From positions 1 through 55,215 of the forward strand of contig NZ_JACXZC010000020.1 in NCBI RefSeq assembly GCF_020281205.1: a DNA stretch of 55,215 bases. Direction: 5' to 3'. The position numbers and the translations under genes were made by a program. Under the pieces are notes generated by a model that did not search any database, was not told the DNA's origin, and worked only from the letters and a program-made list of their open reading frames with translations. Below, piece by piece: positions 7,538-16,108 of this stretch. The first letter of the stretch is position 1. Every line of letters begins with the position of its first letter. The DNA comes from Empedobacter stercoris (GTDB lineage: Bacteria; Bacteroidota; Bacteroidia; Flavobacteriales; Weeksellaceae).

Positions 7538-8023
7538 ATGGATAACGATAGTATACTAAATCTTATCAGTGGAATTTTATTGGTTGTTGGGTTAGTTGGA
7601 ACAGTTTTACCAGTATTACCAGGAGCCCCTTTGGCATTGGTAGGATTATTAGTGTTTAAATTTAGTGGAGATTGTAGCTTTGGTTGGGGAACAATAATTA
7701 TTGCAGGTTCATTTGTTTTGATCGGTGCTGTTTTAGATTATTTATTACCCATTTATATGACCAAAAAACTCGGCGGAACGAAGTATGGCATTTGGGGTTC
7801 TGTTGTTGGGTTAATTGTCGGATTATTTTTTCCTCCGGTAGGTTTTATCATTGGACCCTTTTTGGGAGCTCTATTGGCTGAATTAATTTTGAGTGCCTCA
7901 AACCCGAAATCTGCTTTAAAATCTGCATTTGGTTCATTTACAGGCTTTATTTTAACGACGGGGTATGACGTGATATTGACTTTAATTTTTATTGGAATAT
8001 TCGTTTATCAACTCATGAATTAA
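7538..8023 (+). CDS. DUF456 domain-containing membrane protein
   Basis: A 161-aa, very hydrophobic protein with about four or five membrane segments rich in Gly and Pro. It has the family pattern GLVGTVLPVLPGAPLALVG near residues 17-36 and FFPPVGFIIGPFLGALLAEL near residues 96-115. These fit DUF456 (PF04306). The function of this family is not established. It stands alone between the divergent MscS-like gene and the rimP operon; the 110 nt downstream contains the rimP promoter and no clear terminator. Confidence 0.9.
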   Translation: MDNDSILNLISGILLVVGLVGTVLPVLPGAPLALVGLLVFKFSGDCSFGWGTIIIAGSFVLIGAVLDYLLPIYMTKKLGGTKYGIWGSVVGLIVGLFFPPVGFIIGPFLGALLAELILSASNPKSALKSAFGSFTGFILTTGYDVILTLIFIGIFVYQLMN

Positions 8024-8066
8024 ATAGATTAAATGATTGAAATTAGGTCAATAAAAAAAAATGACC

Positions 8067-8074
8067 TATATTTG
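8067..8074 (+). promoter_or_regulatory. -7 promoter box (TATATTTG) of the rimP-nusA-infB operon
   Basis: An exact match to TAnnTTTG, 59 nt before the rimP ATG. No good -33 TTTG is at the standard distance. A start just downstream would give a leader of about 50 nt, which carries the hairpin at 8101-8125. Confidence 0.55.
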
Positions 8075-8100
8075 CAGTGAATTTAAAGAAATAAATGGAG

Positions 8101-8125
8101 GAGGGCTGGTTATAGCTCTCTTTTT
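8101..8125 (+). promoter_or_regulatory. Leader hairpin plus T-run before rimP (possible attenuator), overlapped by a 6-codon ORF
   Basis: GAGGGCT (8101-8107) pairs with AGCTCTC (8114-8120, one G-U pair) across a 6-nt loop and is followed by five T residues, which is the shape of an intrinsic terminator. A tiny ORF (ATG 8095, codons for MEEGWL, stop 8113-8115) reads through the left arm and ends in the right arm. Attenuation is an inference from this layout. Confidence 0.45.
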
Positions 8126-8133
8126 CGTTGTAT

Positions 8134-8595
8134 ATGGATTCAAATAAAGTAAAACAGCTAATAGATGAAGCAATCGCGGAGAATCCGTCATTGTTTCTAA
8201 TCGATTGGAAAATCACTCCAGATGATAAGATTATTATTTTAGCAGATGGAGACGAAGGTCTTTCAGTCGAAGAAATTGTAAGAATAAGCCGACATGTAGA
8301 ACACAATCTTGATAGAGAAGAGTGTGATTTTGCGTTGGAAGTTTCTTCTCCTGGAGTAGGTAGTGAATTAACAATGCCACGTCAATTTGCAAAAAATGTA
8401 GGTCGAACATTAGAAGCTACATTAAATGATAAAGTGATAGAAGGTGAAATTGTAGAGGCCGATGATGAAGGTGTTACAGTTTTTTGGGAAGCACGCGAGC
8501 CGAAGCCATTAGGAAAAGGAAAAATTACAGTAGAACACGAAGAAAAAATAAATTACGCTGACATTAAGAAAGCGATAATAAAAGTCACCTTTTAA
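8134..8595 (+). CDS. rimP: Ribosome maturation factor RimP
   Basis: RimP assists 30S subunit assembly, acting around the central pseudoknot of 16S rRNA. The 153-aa protein has the N-terminal alpha/beta domain (LFLIDWKITPDDKIIILADGD, residues about 20-40), the conserved EVSSPGVGSELTMPRQFAKNVGR region (about 71-93) and an SH3-like C-terminal domain. I start at the ATG 8134; the in-frame TTG at 8128 adds only two residues. It is the first gene of the conserved rimP-nusA-infB operon, 15 nt before nusA. Confidence 0.93.
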   Translation: MDSNKVKQLIDEAIAENPSLFLIDWKITPDDKIIILADGDEGLSVEEIVRISRHVEHNLDREECDFALEVSSPGVGSELTMPRQFAKNVGRTLEATLNDKVIEGEIVEADDEGVTVFWEAREPKPLGKGKITVEHEEKINYADIKKAIIKVTF

Positions 8596-8610
8596 AAAAA
8601 ATAAAGTTTA

Positions 8611-9846
8611 ATGGACAATCTTGCATTAATCGAATCTTTTGGAGATTTTAAAGACGATAAGAATATCGATCGTATCACGCTAATGGCCATCTTAGAAGAA
8701 ACATTGAAAAGTGTTTTGAAAAAAAAATATGGTACAGATGATAACTTTGATATTATTGTAAATCCTGATAAAGGAGACTTAGAGATTTGGCATAACCGTA
8801 TCGTTGTAGAAGACGGTTTCTCTGAAGACGATGCAACAGATATCGAATTGTCTGAAGCGCGTAAAATTGAGCCAGATTTTGAAGTAGGTGAAGAAGTATC
8901 GGAAAAAATTCCGATCGAAGCATTAGGACGTCGTGCTATTTTAACTTTGCGCCAAACATTGGTTTCTAAAGTAATGGAGCATGATAATTCTAATTTATAC
9001 GAAAAATTTAAAGGTTTAATCGGAGAAGTAGTTACGGGAGAAATCCACTATGTACGTCACAAACAAGTGATTATCATGGATGACGAGCAAAACGAAATGA
9101 TTTTACCAAAAGAAAATCAAATACCATCAGATTTTTTCAGAAAAGGAGATACATTACGTGCTGTTGTAGATGATGTAAAATTAAGAGGAGCAAAACCTCA
9201 AATTATTTTATCAAGAACATCACCAAAATTCTTAGAGAAATTATTTGAACAAGAAATTCCAGAAATTTTAGACGGATTAATTACCATCAAAAATGTAGTT
9301 CGTATCCCTGGAGATAAAGCAAAAGTAGCAGTAGAATCTTATGATGATCGTATCGATCCAGTAGGAGCTTGTGTTGGAATGAAAGGATCTCGTATCCATT
9401 CAATCGTACGCGAATTACGTAATGAGAATATCGACGTAATCAACTACACAAACAACCAAAGTTTATACATTCAACGAGCTTTAAGCCCAGCTAAAATTTC
9501 AAATATCGAAATTAACGAAGAAACAAACAAAGCCTTAGTTTATGTAAATGCAGACGAAGTTTCGAAAGCAATTGGTAAAGGGGGGTACAATGTTCGTTTA
9601 GCTTCTAAGTTAGTTGGAATGGAAATTGATATTTTCAGAGAAGGAGCCCAAGACGAAGACGTAGAATTATCAGAATTTTCAGACGAAATCGATGCATGGG
9701 TAATCGAAGCATTTAGTGCTATCGGCTTAGATACAGCCAAAAGTATCTTAGAACAAGATGTGGATGACTTAATCAAACGTACGGATTTAGAAGAAGAGAC
9801 AATCTTAGACGTTATTCGTGTGTTAAAAGAAGAGTTTGAAGATTAA
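8611..9846 (+). CDS. nusA: Transcription termination/antitermination factor NusA
   Basis: NusA binds RNA polymerase and modulates pausing, termination and rRNA antitermination. The 411-aa protein has an N-terminal polymerase-binding domain starting MDNLALIESFGDFKDDKNID, an S1 domain (VTGEIHYVRHKQVIIMDDE, about 148-170) and two KH domains with G-x-x-G loops (VGMKGSRIHSIVREL near 267 and IGKGGYNVRLASKL near 317). A short acidic C-terminal helix-hairpin-helix-like region follows. The long acidic repeats of E. coli NusA are absent, as is usual outside proteobacteria. It lies within the rimP-nusA-infB operon. Confidence 0.95.
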   Translation: MDNLALIESFGDFKDDKNIDRITLMAILEETLKSVLKKKYGTDDNFDIIVNPDKGDLEIWHNRIVVEDGFSEDDATDIELSEARKIEPDFEVGEEVSEKIPIEALGRRAILTLRQTLVSKVMEHDNSNLYEKFKGLIGEVVTGEIHYVRHKQVIIMDDEQNEMILPKENQIPSDFFRKGDTLRAVVDDVKLRGAKPQIILSRTSPKFLEKLFEQEIPEILDGLITIKNVVRIPGDKAKVAVESYDDRIDPVGACVGMKGSRIHSIVRELRNENIDVINYTNNQSLYIQRALSPAKISNIEINEETNKALVYVNADEVSKAIGKGGYNVRLASKLVGMEIDIFREGAQDEDVELSEFSDEIDAWVIEAFSAIGLDTAKSILEQDVDDLIKRTDLEEETILDVIRVLKEEFED

Positions 9847-9872
9847 TTCATACTCAAGTCATAAACAATTCA

Positions 9873-9880
9873 TACATTTG
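9873..9880 (+). promoter_or_regulatory. -7 promoter box (TACATTTG), possible internal promoter for infB
   Basis: An exact TAnnTTTG match in the nusA-infB gap, followed by CA, 29 nt before the infB ATG. No -33 TTTG at the standard distance is visible, so activity is uncertain. Confidence 0.4.
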
Positions 9881-9909
9881 CAAACAATAAAATAAGAGAT
9901 TAGCTTCAT

Positions 9910-12900
9910 ATGTCGGAAACAATAAGATTAAGTAAAGTATTAAAAGAATTAAATATATCAATAGATAGAGCTGTTGACTTTTTAGAAGGGAAAGGTAAAA
10001 CTGTAGAGAAAAATCCGAACTCTAAAATCGATGTGCCAACTTACGATATTTTAGTTAATGAATTCCGATCTGATGCTAAACAAAAGCAAGCTTCCGGTGA
10101 AGTAGTCATTAACAAAATTTCAGAAATCAAAGCAGCTGAAAAGAAAGAAGCAGAAGCAAAAGCTGCTACTGAAAAACCAGTTGAAAAGAAACCTGAAATG
10201 ATCGAAACGACTAAGGTTGAATTGGAAGGGCCAAAGACTGTTGGTAAAATAGACTTAGATGCTTTAAAACCGAAAGCCAAAGAGGTAAAACCTCAGGTGA
10301 AGGAAGAAGTGAAAAAAGAAGAAATCAAGAAAGAAGAAGCTCCAAAAGCTGAAAAGAAAACTGAATCAAGAGAGGAAACTAAAGGTCCAAAAGTGATTAA
10401 AGTGATTGATCTTGATAAAATAAATAATACAGGTAAACCTAAAAAGCAAGATTCTCCAGCTCCTAAAAAAGAGCAAGCAGAACCTAAAAAGGCGGAAGCA
10501 CCGAAAGCGGAAGTTAAAAAAGAGGTGAAGAAAGAAGAACCTAAAAAGGTGGAAGAGGTTAAAAAGCCTGAAGTAAAAACGGAAGCGAAGCCTGAAGTGA
10601 AGAAAGAAGAAATTGAAGACGTAGCAGCAGTAGAACCTCAAAAAATTGAAACTGTCTACACAAAACTAGATGGACCTAATTTTACAGGTGCAAAGATTGA
10701 CTTATCTAAATTTGATAAGAAAAAATCTGACGATAAAAAGGGGAATCAGAAAGGTGCTAATAACGCTGCTGACAAGAAAAAGCGCAAACGTATCCAGAAA
10801 AACGTTAAACCAGAAGATGTAGCAAAAGCTGGTGAAAACGGAGGGAATAATAACAATCGCCAAGGTGGAAATAACAACCACGGAGGTGGAAACAATAACA
10901 ACCGCCAAGGTGGAAACAACAACCACGGAGGAGGAAATAATAACAACCGTCAAGGACAAGGAGGTGGAAATCGCCAAGGTGGACAAGGAGGTGGAAATCG
11001 CCAAGGTCAAGGTGGAAACCGTCAAGGAGGTGGAAACTTTAGAGGAGGTAATAACCGAGGACCAAGAGTTCCTCAAGTAGAACTTTCTGACGAAGATGTT
11101 AAAAAACAAATTAAAGACACTTTAGATAAACTTACGAATAAAGGAAAAGGATCTAAAGGGGCTAAACACAGAAGAGATAAACGTAAAGAACGTCGTGAGT
11201 TTGCTGAGCAAGAGCAAGAAGCAATGGACATGGACAAAACTTTACATGTAACAGAATTTGTAACGGTTAACGAATTAGCTTCGTTAATGGATGTTTCTGT
11301 TACAGAAGTTATTTCAGCATGTATGTCTTTAGGTATCATGGTTACCATGAACCAACGTCTTGAAGCTGATACAATTCAGTTAGTTGCTGATGATTTCGGA
11401 TTCGAAGCAGAATTTGCTAATGCTGAAGAAGAAATCTCAACGGAAGAAGAAGAAATCGATAATGAAGAAGATTTAGTAACTCGTGCGCCAATCGTAACTG
11501 TTATGGGACACGTTGACCACGGTAAAACATCTTTATTAGATTATGTTCGTAAAGCAAACGTAATTGCTGGTGAGTCAGGAGGTATTACACAACATATTGG
11601 TGCGTACAACGTAACATTACCAAGTGGTAAACGTGTAGCATTTTTAGATACACCAGGTCACGAAGCCTTTACAGCGATGCGTGCTCGTGGTGCACAAGTA
11701 ACGGATATTGCAATTATTGTGATTGCTGCCGATGACCAAATCATGCCACAAACACGTGAAGCAATTTCTCACGCACAAGCAGCAGGAGTACCAATGGTAT
11801 TCGCAATCAATAAGGTTGATAAACCAGCAGCTAATCCAGAAAAAGTAAAAGAGCAATTAGCTCAAATGAACTTATTAGTTGAAGATTGGGGTGGTACTTA
11901 TCAATCTCAAGAGATTTCAGCTAAATCTGGTTTAGGAGTTGATGATTTATTAGAAAAAGTTTTATTAGAAGCCGAAGTATTAGATCTTAAAGCAAATCCA
12001 AAACGTAAAGCATCTGGTACAGTTGTAGAAGCTGCATTAGATAAAGGACGTGGATATGTTTCGACTATAATTGTACAAACGGGTACATTACACATTGGTG
12101 ATTATGTTTTAGCAGGATCTCACCATGGTAAAGTTCGTGCATTATTAGATGAACGAGGAAATAACGTTAAAGTTGCCGGTCCATCAACGCCAGTTACAAT
12201 CTTAGGTTTGGCAGGTGCACCTACAGCAGGTGATAAGTTTAAAGTTTACGAAGATGAACGCGAAGCGAAACAAATTGCATCTCGTAGAGATCAATTACAA
12301 CGTGAGCAAACTATTCGTACACAAAAACACATCACACTTGATGAGATTGGACGTCGTATTGCTTTAGGAGACTTTAAAGAATTAAATATTATCTTGAAAG
12401 GAGATGTGGATGGTTCTGTTGAAGCATTAACAGACTCATTACAAAAACTTTCTACAGAGGAGATTATTGTTAACATCTTACATAAAGGTGTTGGACAAAT
12501 TACAGAATCTGACGTATTGTTAGCATCTGCTTCTGATGCAATTATTATCGGATTTAATGTTCGCCCAGGTGTATCTGCTCGTGAAATTGCTGATAAAGAA
12601 GAAGTAGAAATCAGAACTTATTCTATTATCTATGCTGCTATCGAAGAGATTAAAGAAGCAATGGAAGGTATGTTATCTCCAGAGTTGAAAGAGCAAGTAA
12701 CGGGTAATATTGAAGTTCGTGAAACATTCAAAGTAACGAAAGTTGGTACAATTGCAGGATGTATGGTATTGGACGGTAAAGTTTATAGAAGCTCTAAAGT
12801 TCGTATTATCCGCGATGGTGTTGTAATTCATGATGGTGAATTAGCTTCATTGAAACGTTTCAAAGATGACGTGAAAGAAGTGAACAAAGGTTACGAATGT

Positions 12901-12990
12901 GGTCTTAACATTAAAAACTTTAATGATATTCAAGTAAATGATATCATCGAAGCATACGAAACTGTAGAAGTTAAAAAGAAATTGAAATAA
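9910..12990 (+). CDS. infB: Translation initiation factor IF-2 with long disordered N-terminus
   Basis: IF-2 is the GTPase that places initiator fMet-tRNA on the 30S subunit and promotes 50S joining. This 1026-aa form has an N-terminal IF2-N-like domain (residues 1-60), a Lys/Glu/Pro-rich stretch (about 65-245), a Gly/Asn/Gln/Arg-rich repeat block (about 311-384), a second small IF2-N-like domain (about 445-500), and then the G domain. G1 is GHVDHGKTS (near 533), G3 DTPGHEAFT and G4 INKVDKP. Domains II, III and C2 complete the C-terminal half. The extra length comes from the disordered N-terminal half, a trait of Bacteroidota IF-2. It is the last gene of the operon, closed by a terminator. 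Confidence 0.97.
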   Translation: MSETIRLSKVLKELNISIDRAVDFLEGKGKTVEKNPNSKIDVPTYDILVNEFRSDAKQKQASGEVVINKISEIKAAEKKEAEAKAATEKPVEKKPEMIETTKVELEGPKTVGKIDLDALKPKAKEVKPQVKEEVKKEEIKKEEAPKAEKKTESREETKGPKVIKVIDLDKINNTGKPKKQDSPAPKKEQAEPKKAEAPKAEVKKEVKKEEPKKVEEVKKPEVKTEAKPEVKKEEIEDVAAVEPQKIETVYTKLDGPNFTGAKIDLSKFDKKKSDDKKGNQKGANNAADKKKRKRIQKNVKPEDVAKAGENGGNNNNRQGGNNNHGGGNNNNRQGGNNNHGGGNNNNRQGQGGGNRQGGQGGGNRQGQGGNRQGGGNFRGGNNRGPRVPQVELSDEDVKKQIKDTLDKLTNKGKGSKGAKHRRDKRKERREFAEQEQEAMDMDKTLHVTEFVTVNELASLMDVSVTEVISACMSLGIMVTMNQRLEADTIQLVADDFGFEAEFANAEEEISTEEEEIDNEEDLVTRAPIVTVMGHVDHGKTSLLDYVRKANVIAGESGGITQHIGAYNVTLPSGKRVAFLDTPGHEAFTAMRARGAQVTDIAIIVIAADDQIMPQTREAISHAQAAGVPMVFAINKVDKPAANPEKVKEQLAQMNLLVEDWGGTYQSQEISAKSGLGVDDLLEKVLLEAEVLDLKANPKRKASGTVVEAALDKGRGYVSTIIVQTGTLHIGDYVLAGSHHGKVRALLDERGNNVKVAGPSTPVTILGLAGAPTAGDKFKVYEDEREAKQIASRRDQLQREQTIRTQKHITLDEIGRRIALGDFKELNIILKGDVDGSVEALTDSLQKLSTEEIIVNILHKGVGQITESDVLLASASDAIIIGFNVRPGVSAREIADKEEVEIRTYSIIYAAIEEIKEAMEGMLSPELKEQVTGNIEVRETFKVTKVGTIAGCMVLDGKVYRSSKVRIIRDGVVIHDGELASLKRFKDDVKEVNKGYECGLNIKNFNDIQVNDIIEAYETVEVKKKLK
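10842..11061 (+). repeat. In-frame tandem repeats inside infB (Gly/Asn/Gln/Arg-rich block)
   Basis: The DNA encodes two copies of a 15-residue unit [15 protein letters not shown] (45 bp each, about 10849-10938). Shorter GGGNRQGG-type units follow as far as FRGGNNRG. Synonymous differences between copies (for example cgc versus cgt for Arg) show they are not very recent duplications. Confidence 0.85.
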
Positions 12991-13012
12991 TCAATTTTTT
13001 AGAAATAATCTT

Positions 13013-13042
13013 AAAAAGGAGCTCAATTAGAGCTCCTTTTTT
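13013..13042 (+). terminator. Intrinsic terminator after infB
   Basis: Stem AAAAAGGAGCTC / GAGCTCCTTTTT, 5-nt loop, six T residues, 23 nt after the infB stop. Confidence 0.93.
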
Positions 13043-13084
13043 ATGCATTAAATTTATTTAACTATTCTAACTCTTTAATTTTAG

Positions 13085-13208
13085 TAGAATAATATTCTGT
13101 AATACGCTATGTTTTTAGAATAATATTTGTGTTTAACAGTTAATTTAAGTTTTCTTTTATTTTATTTAAGAAACATTTGTTTTATAATCTATAAAGTCTA
13201 TAAATTAG
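13085..13208 (+). promoter_or_regulatory. Regulatory region of the TonB-dependent receptor: repeated TAGAATAATATT and a candidate promoter
   Basis: TAGAATAATATT occurs at 13085-13096 and again at 13116-13127, exactly 31 bp apart. The first copy extends to the inverted repeat AGAAT-AAT-ATTCT. Further on, TTTG (13176-13179), 21 nt and TAAATTAG (7 of 8 positions like TAnnTTTG, 13201-13208) could be the promoter, 22 nt before the ATG. The half-site GAAT...ATTCT resembles the operator candidates at 3582 and 34440 but has a different centre. Confidence 0.35.
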
Positions 13209-13230
13209 CTAGACTTTAAAATGATAGAAA

Positions 13231-16032
13231 ATGAACAAGAAAATCAACTCGCTCAAAAAAATATTTTTTTTTACTACATTATTCGGAGGAACATTTTTAT
13301 TTGCCCAAACAAAAGTCTCAGGTATAGTTGAGGATATAAATGGACCTATTGATCATGCAACTGTAAATGTAAAAGGAACGAATATTTCAACAACAACAGA
13401 TGCAAATGGTTTATATCAATTCGTTCTCGAACCTGGTAAATACGAAATCATTGTAAATAAAATAGGAGAACCAAGTGTATCGCAAACGATTAATGTGATA
13501 GATGAGAATGAAGTTTTGTTGGATTTCTTTATAGAACCTATTCATTCAGAAACAGACCTTAGTGAAGTTGTATTGGTTGGTTCTCGTAGTACAGGACGCA
13601 CGCAATTAGACTCGTCAACACCAATCGATGTGATCGATATCAAAGAGGTGACAAAAGATGTGGGACAAGTTTCTTTAAACCAAATCTTGAACTATGTTGC
13701 ACCTTCTTTTAGCTCAAATACACAAGTTATTTCTGATGGTACAGATCATATTGATCCTGCATCTTTAAGAGGTTTAGGACCTGATCAGGTTTTAGTTTTA
13801 ATTAATGGAAAACGTCGTCATACAACATCTTTGGTTAACATCAACGGATCATTTGGAAAAGGTTCTGTCGGAACAGATCTAAATGCCATTCCAACTTCTG
13901 CAATCAAACGAATAGAGATTCTTCGCGATGGAGCGGCTGCTCAATATGGCTCTGATGCAATAGCTGGTGTGATCAATATTGTATTAGAAGATTCGATGGA
14001 TAAATTACGTGCCTCTATTTCGTACGGAGGAAATCTTTCGAAAAATGCTGAAGATAATTTTGATGGTGAAACATTTCAAGCGAATGTTAATTATGGAGTA
14101 AAAGTTGGTGAAAAAGGTGGATTTGTAAATGTTGCTGGTTCGTACGACAATCGTCAGCCATTTAATCGTCAAAAGGAATTTACAGGAACAATTTTTTCTG
14201 ACTATAATCGCCCAGATTTATACCCAACTCCTACGGGTATTGATATTACAGATGAAGAATTAGCACGTCGTGGTGAAACACGTGCAGATTATGTTTCACG
14301 TATTGGACAATCAAAAAATGAAGGGGGAGCAGTGTTTATTAATTCACTTTTTCCCGTTTCAGATAAAACCGAAATTTATGCTTTTGGAGGTCTAAATTAC
14401 CGTTCAGGTGAATCGGCTGCTTTTCGTCGTCAACCTGCACAGTTACATCAAACAGTAGCTTCTATTTTTCCGAATGGATATTTGCCTTTGATTGAAACGA
14501 ATAATTATGATCGTTCTTTAGCAGCAGGAATTCGTAGTGAAATTAGCGAGTGGAAAGTCGATTTTTCGAATACATATGGAAATAATACGATCGACTTTGG
14601 GGTAAAGAATACAGTAAATGCATCGATGATAGATTCGTCTCCAACATCTTTCGAAGCGGGGGGATATCGCTTTACTCAAAATACAACTAATTTAGATTTT
14701 ACACGTTTTTTTGATAATGCTTTAGCCGGAATTAATGTTGCATTTGGAGGTGAATTCCGTTACGAAAATTATCAAATTGTAGGAGGTGAAGAAGCATCAT
14801 ATGCAAACTACGGAAAAGTAAGACAGATTGGTGAGGATGGAAACGGTATTCCAATTTATATTCCAGATTTTAATGGAAATATCAATACATTATTTGCTTC
14901 GAATGGAACACCTTTAGCAGGAGGAGCTCAAGCATTTCCTGGCTTTTTACCAGCGAATGAAGTGAATGTAAATCGCCATTCTATAGCCACATATTTGGAT
15001 ACAGAGTTCAATTTTACAAAAGACTTTTTAGTAGCAGCTGCACTTCGTTATGAAAATTATTCAGATTTTGGTTCGACGTTAAATGGAAAAATATCAACAC
15101 GATACAAATTAGGAGAGTATGTATTAAGAGCTGCAGCGAGTACTGGATTCAGAGCACCATCATTACATCAACTATATTTTAGTGCAACATCAAGTTTATT
15201 TTTAGATGGTACTATTTCAAATTCTGGAACATTTACAAATGATAGTCGCGCTGCGAAATTATTAGGAATACCACAATTGAATGAAGAAAAATCAAAAAGT
15301 ATTTCGGCTGGAGTTACGGCGAATTGGGGTAAGTTTAAATTAAGTGTTGATGGATATTTTATTAGAATTGATGATCGCGTAATTTATACAGGTGCTTTTA
15401 CTGGAAGTAATTCTTCTTCAGCTTCTGCTCAAGACAAAGAAATTTATGAATTGTTACAACAAGCAAACGCCACTTCTGCACGCTTTTTTGCAAATGCAAT
15501 TGATACAGAAACAAGAGGGGTAGATATTGTTTTAACGTATCAAGATCGTTTGGGTTTAGGAAAATTACGAGGAGATCTATCAGCCACATTTAGCAAAACA
15601 AATGTGGTGGGAGAAGTGCATGCCTCTGAATTACTAAGAGGAAAAGAATCTACTTATTTTGATCGTTCAAGTCGTACATATTTAGAATCTGCAGTTCCTC
15701 GTACAAAAGTTAATTTATCATTGAATTATTCGCTTGATAAATGGAATGTGTATTTACGTAATGTATATTTTGGGGAAGTAGACGCCGCAACAAATACAAT
15801 TGAAGATGCACAAACATATAGTGCAAAAGTCGTAACTGATTTGAGTTTTGGCTATGCATTCAACAAAAATATTTCGTTAACTATTGGTGCAAATAATTTG
15901 TTTGATATCTATCCTGATGAAACGAAAATTGGAGGAAATAGAGGAGCAGGATATTTCGTGTATTCACGTACCGGACAACAATTCGGAACTGGAGGACGTT
16001 TTGCCTTCGCTCGTTTATCATTAAGTTTATAA
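13231..16032 (+). CDS. TonB-dependent receptor (siderophore/haem-type)
   Basis: A 933-aa outer-membrane receptor. It has a signal peptide (to about residue 26, LFAQ), a carboxypeptidase-regulatory-like beta domain (KVSGIVEDINGPIDHATVNVKG, about 28-110), a plug domain (VLVLINGKRRHTT and IPTSAIKRIEILRDGAAAQYGSDAIAGVINIVL, about 180-250) and a long beta-barrel. The barrel ends in an aromatic/hydrophobic strand (GRFAFARLSLSL). Size and plug pattern fit ligand-gated TonB receptors rather than SusC. The ligand cannot be read from the sequence. It seems monocistronic. The repeated AT-rich motif upstream suggests regulation, perhaps by metal or ligand availability; that is inference. Confidence 0.9.
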   Translation: MNKKINSLKKIFFFTTLFGGTFLFAQTKVSGIVEDINGPIDHATVNVKGTNISTTTDANGLYQFVLEPGKYEIIVNKIGEPSVSQTINVIDENEVLLDFFIEPIHSETDLSEVVLVGSRSTGRTQLDSSTPIDVIDIKEVTKDVGQVSLNQILNYVAPSFSSNTQVISDGTDHIDPASLRGLGPDQVLVLINGKRRHTTSLVNINGSFGKGSVGTDLNAIPTSAIKRIEILRDGAAAQYGSDAIAGVINIVLEDSMDKLRASISYGGNLSKNAEDNFDGETFQANVNYGVKVGEKGGFVNVAGSYDNRQPFNRQKEFTGTIFSDYNRPDLYPTPTGIDITDEELARRGETRADYVSRIGQSKNEGGAVFINSLFPVSDKTEIYAFGGLNYRSGESAAFRRQPAQLHQTVASIFPNGYLPLIETNNYDRSLAAGIRSEISEWKVDFSNTYGNNTIDFGVKNTVNASMIDSSPTSFEAGGYRFTQNTTNLDFTRFFDNALAGINVAFGGEFRYENYQIVGGEEASYANYGKVRQIGEDGNGIPIYIPDFNGNINTLFASNGTPLAGGAQAFPGFLPANEVNVNRHSIATYLDTEFNFTKDFLVAAALRYENYSDFGSTLNGKISTRYKLGEYVLRAAASTGFRAPSLHQLYFSATSSLFLDGTISNSGTFTNDSRAAKLLGIPQLNEEKSKSISAGVTANWGKFKLSVDGYFIRIDDRVIYTGAFTGSNSSSASAQDKEIYELLQQANATSARFFANAIDTETRGVDIVLTYQDRLGLGKLRGDLSATFSKTNVVGEVHASELLRGKESTYFDRSSRTYLESAVPRTKVNLSLNYSLDKWNVYLRNVYFGEVDAATNTIEDAQTYSAKVVTDLSFGYAFNKNISLTIGANNLFDIYPDETKIGGNRGAGYFVYSRTGQQFGTGGRFAFARLSLSL

Positions 16033-16108
16033 TTTAAATAGTTTATATGTTTTACCAAATCTTTGTCGTAATTGATAGAGGTTTGGTATTTTTGTTTAAA
16101 TCGATTTT

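Noticed and set aside
10849-10938. Regular short repeats resembling a CRISPR array
   Set aside because: The repeats are in frame inside infB and encode a repeated peptide; there are no unique spacers and no cas genes in the window.
10366-11348. Long minus-strand ORFs opposite the low-complexity part of infB
   Set aside because: They mirror the Lys/Glu-rich and Gly/Asn-rich codons of infB, giving Phe/Leu- or Ser/Thr/Val-rich products with no start signals or family likeness.
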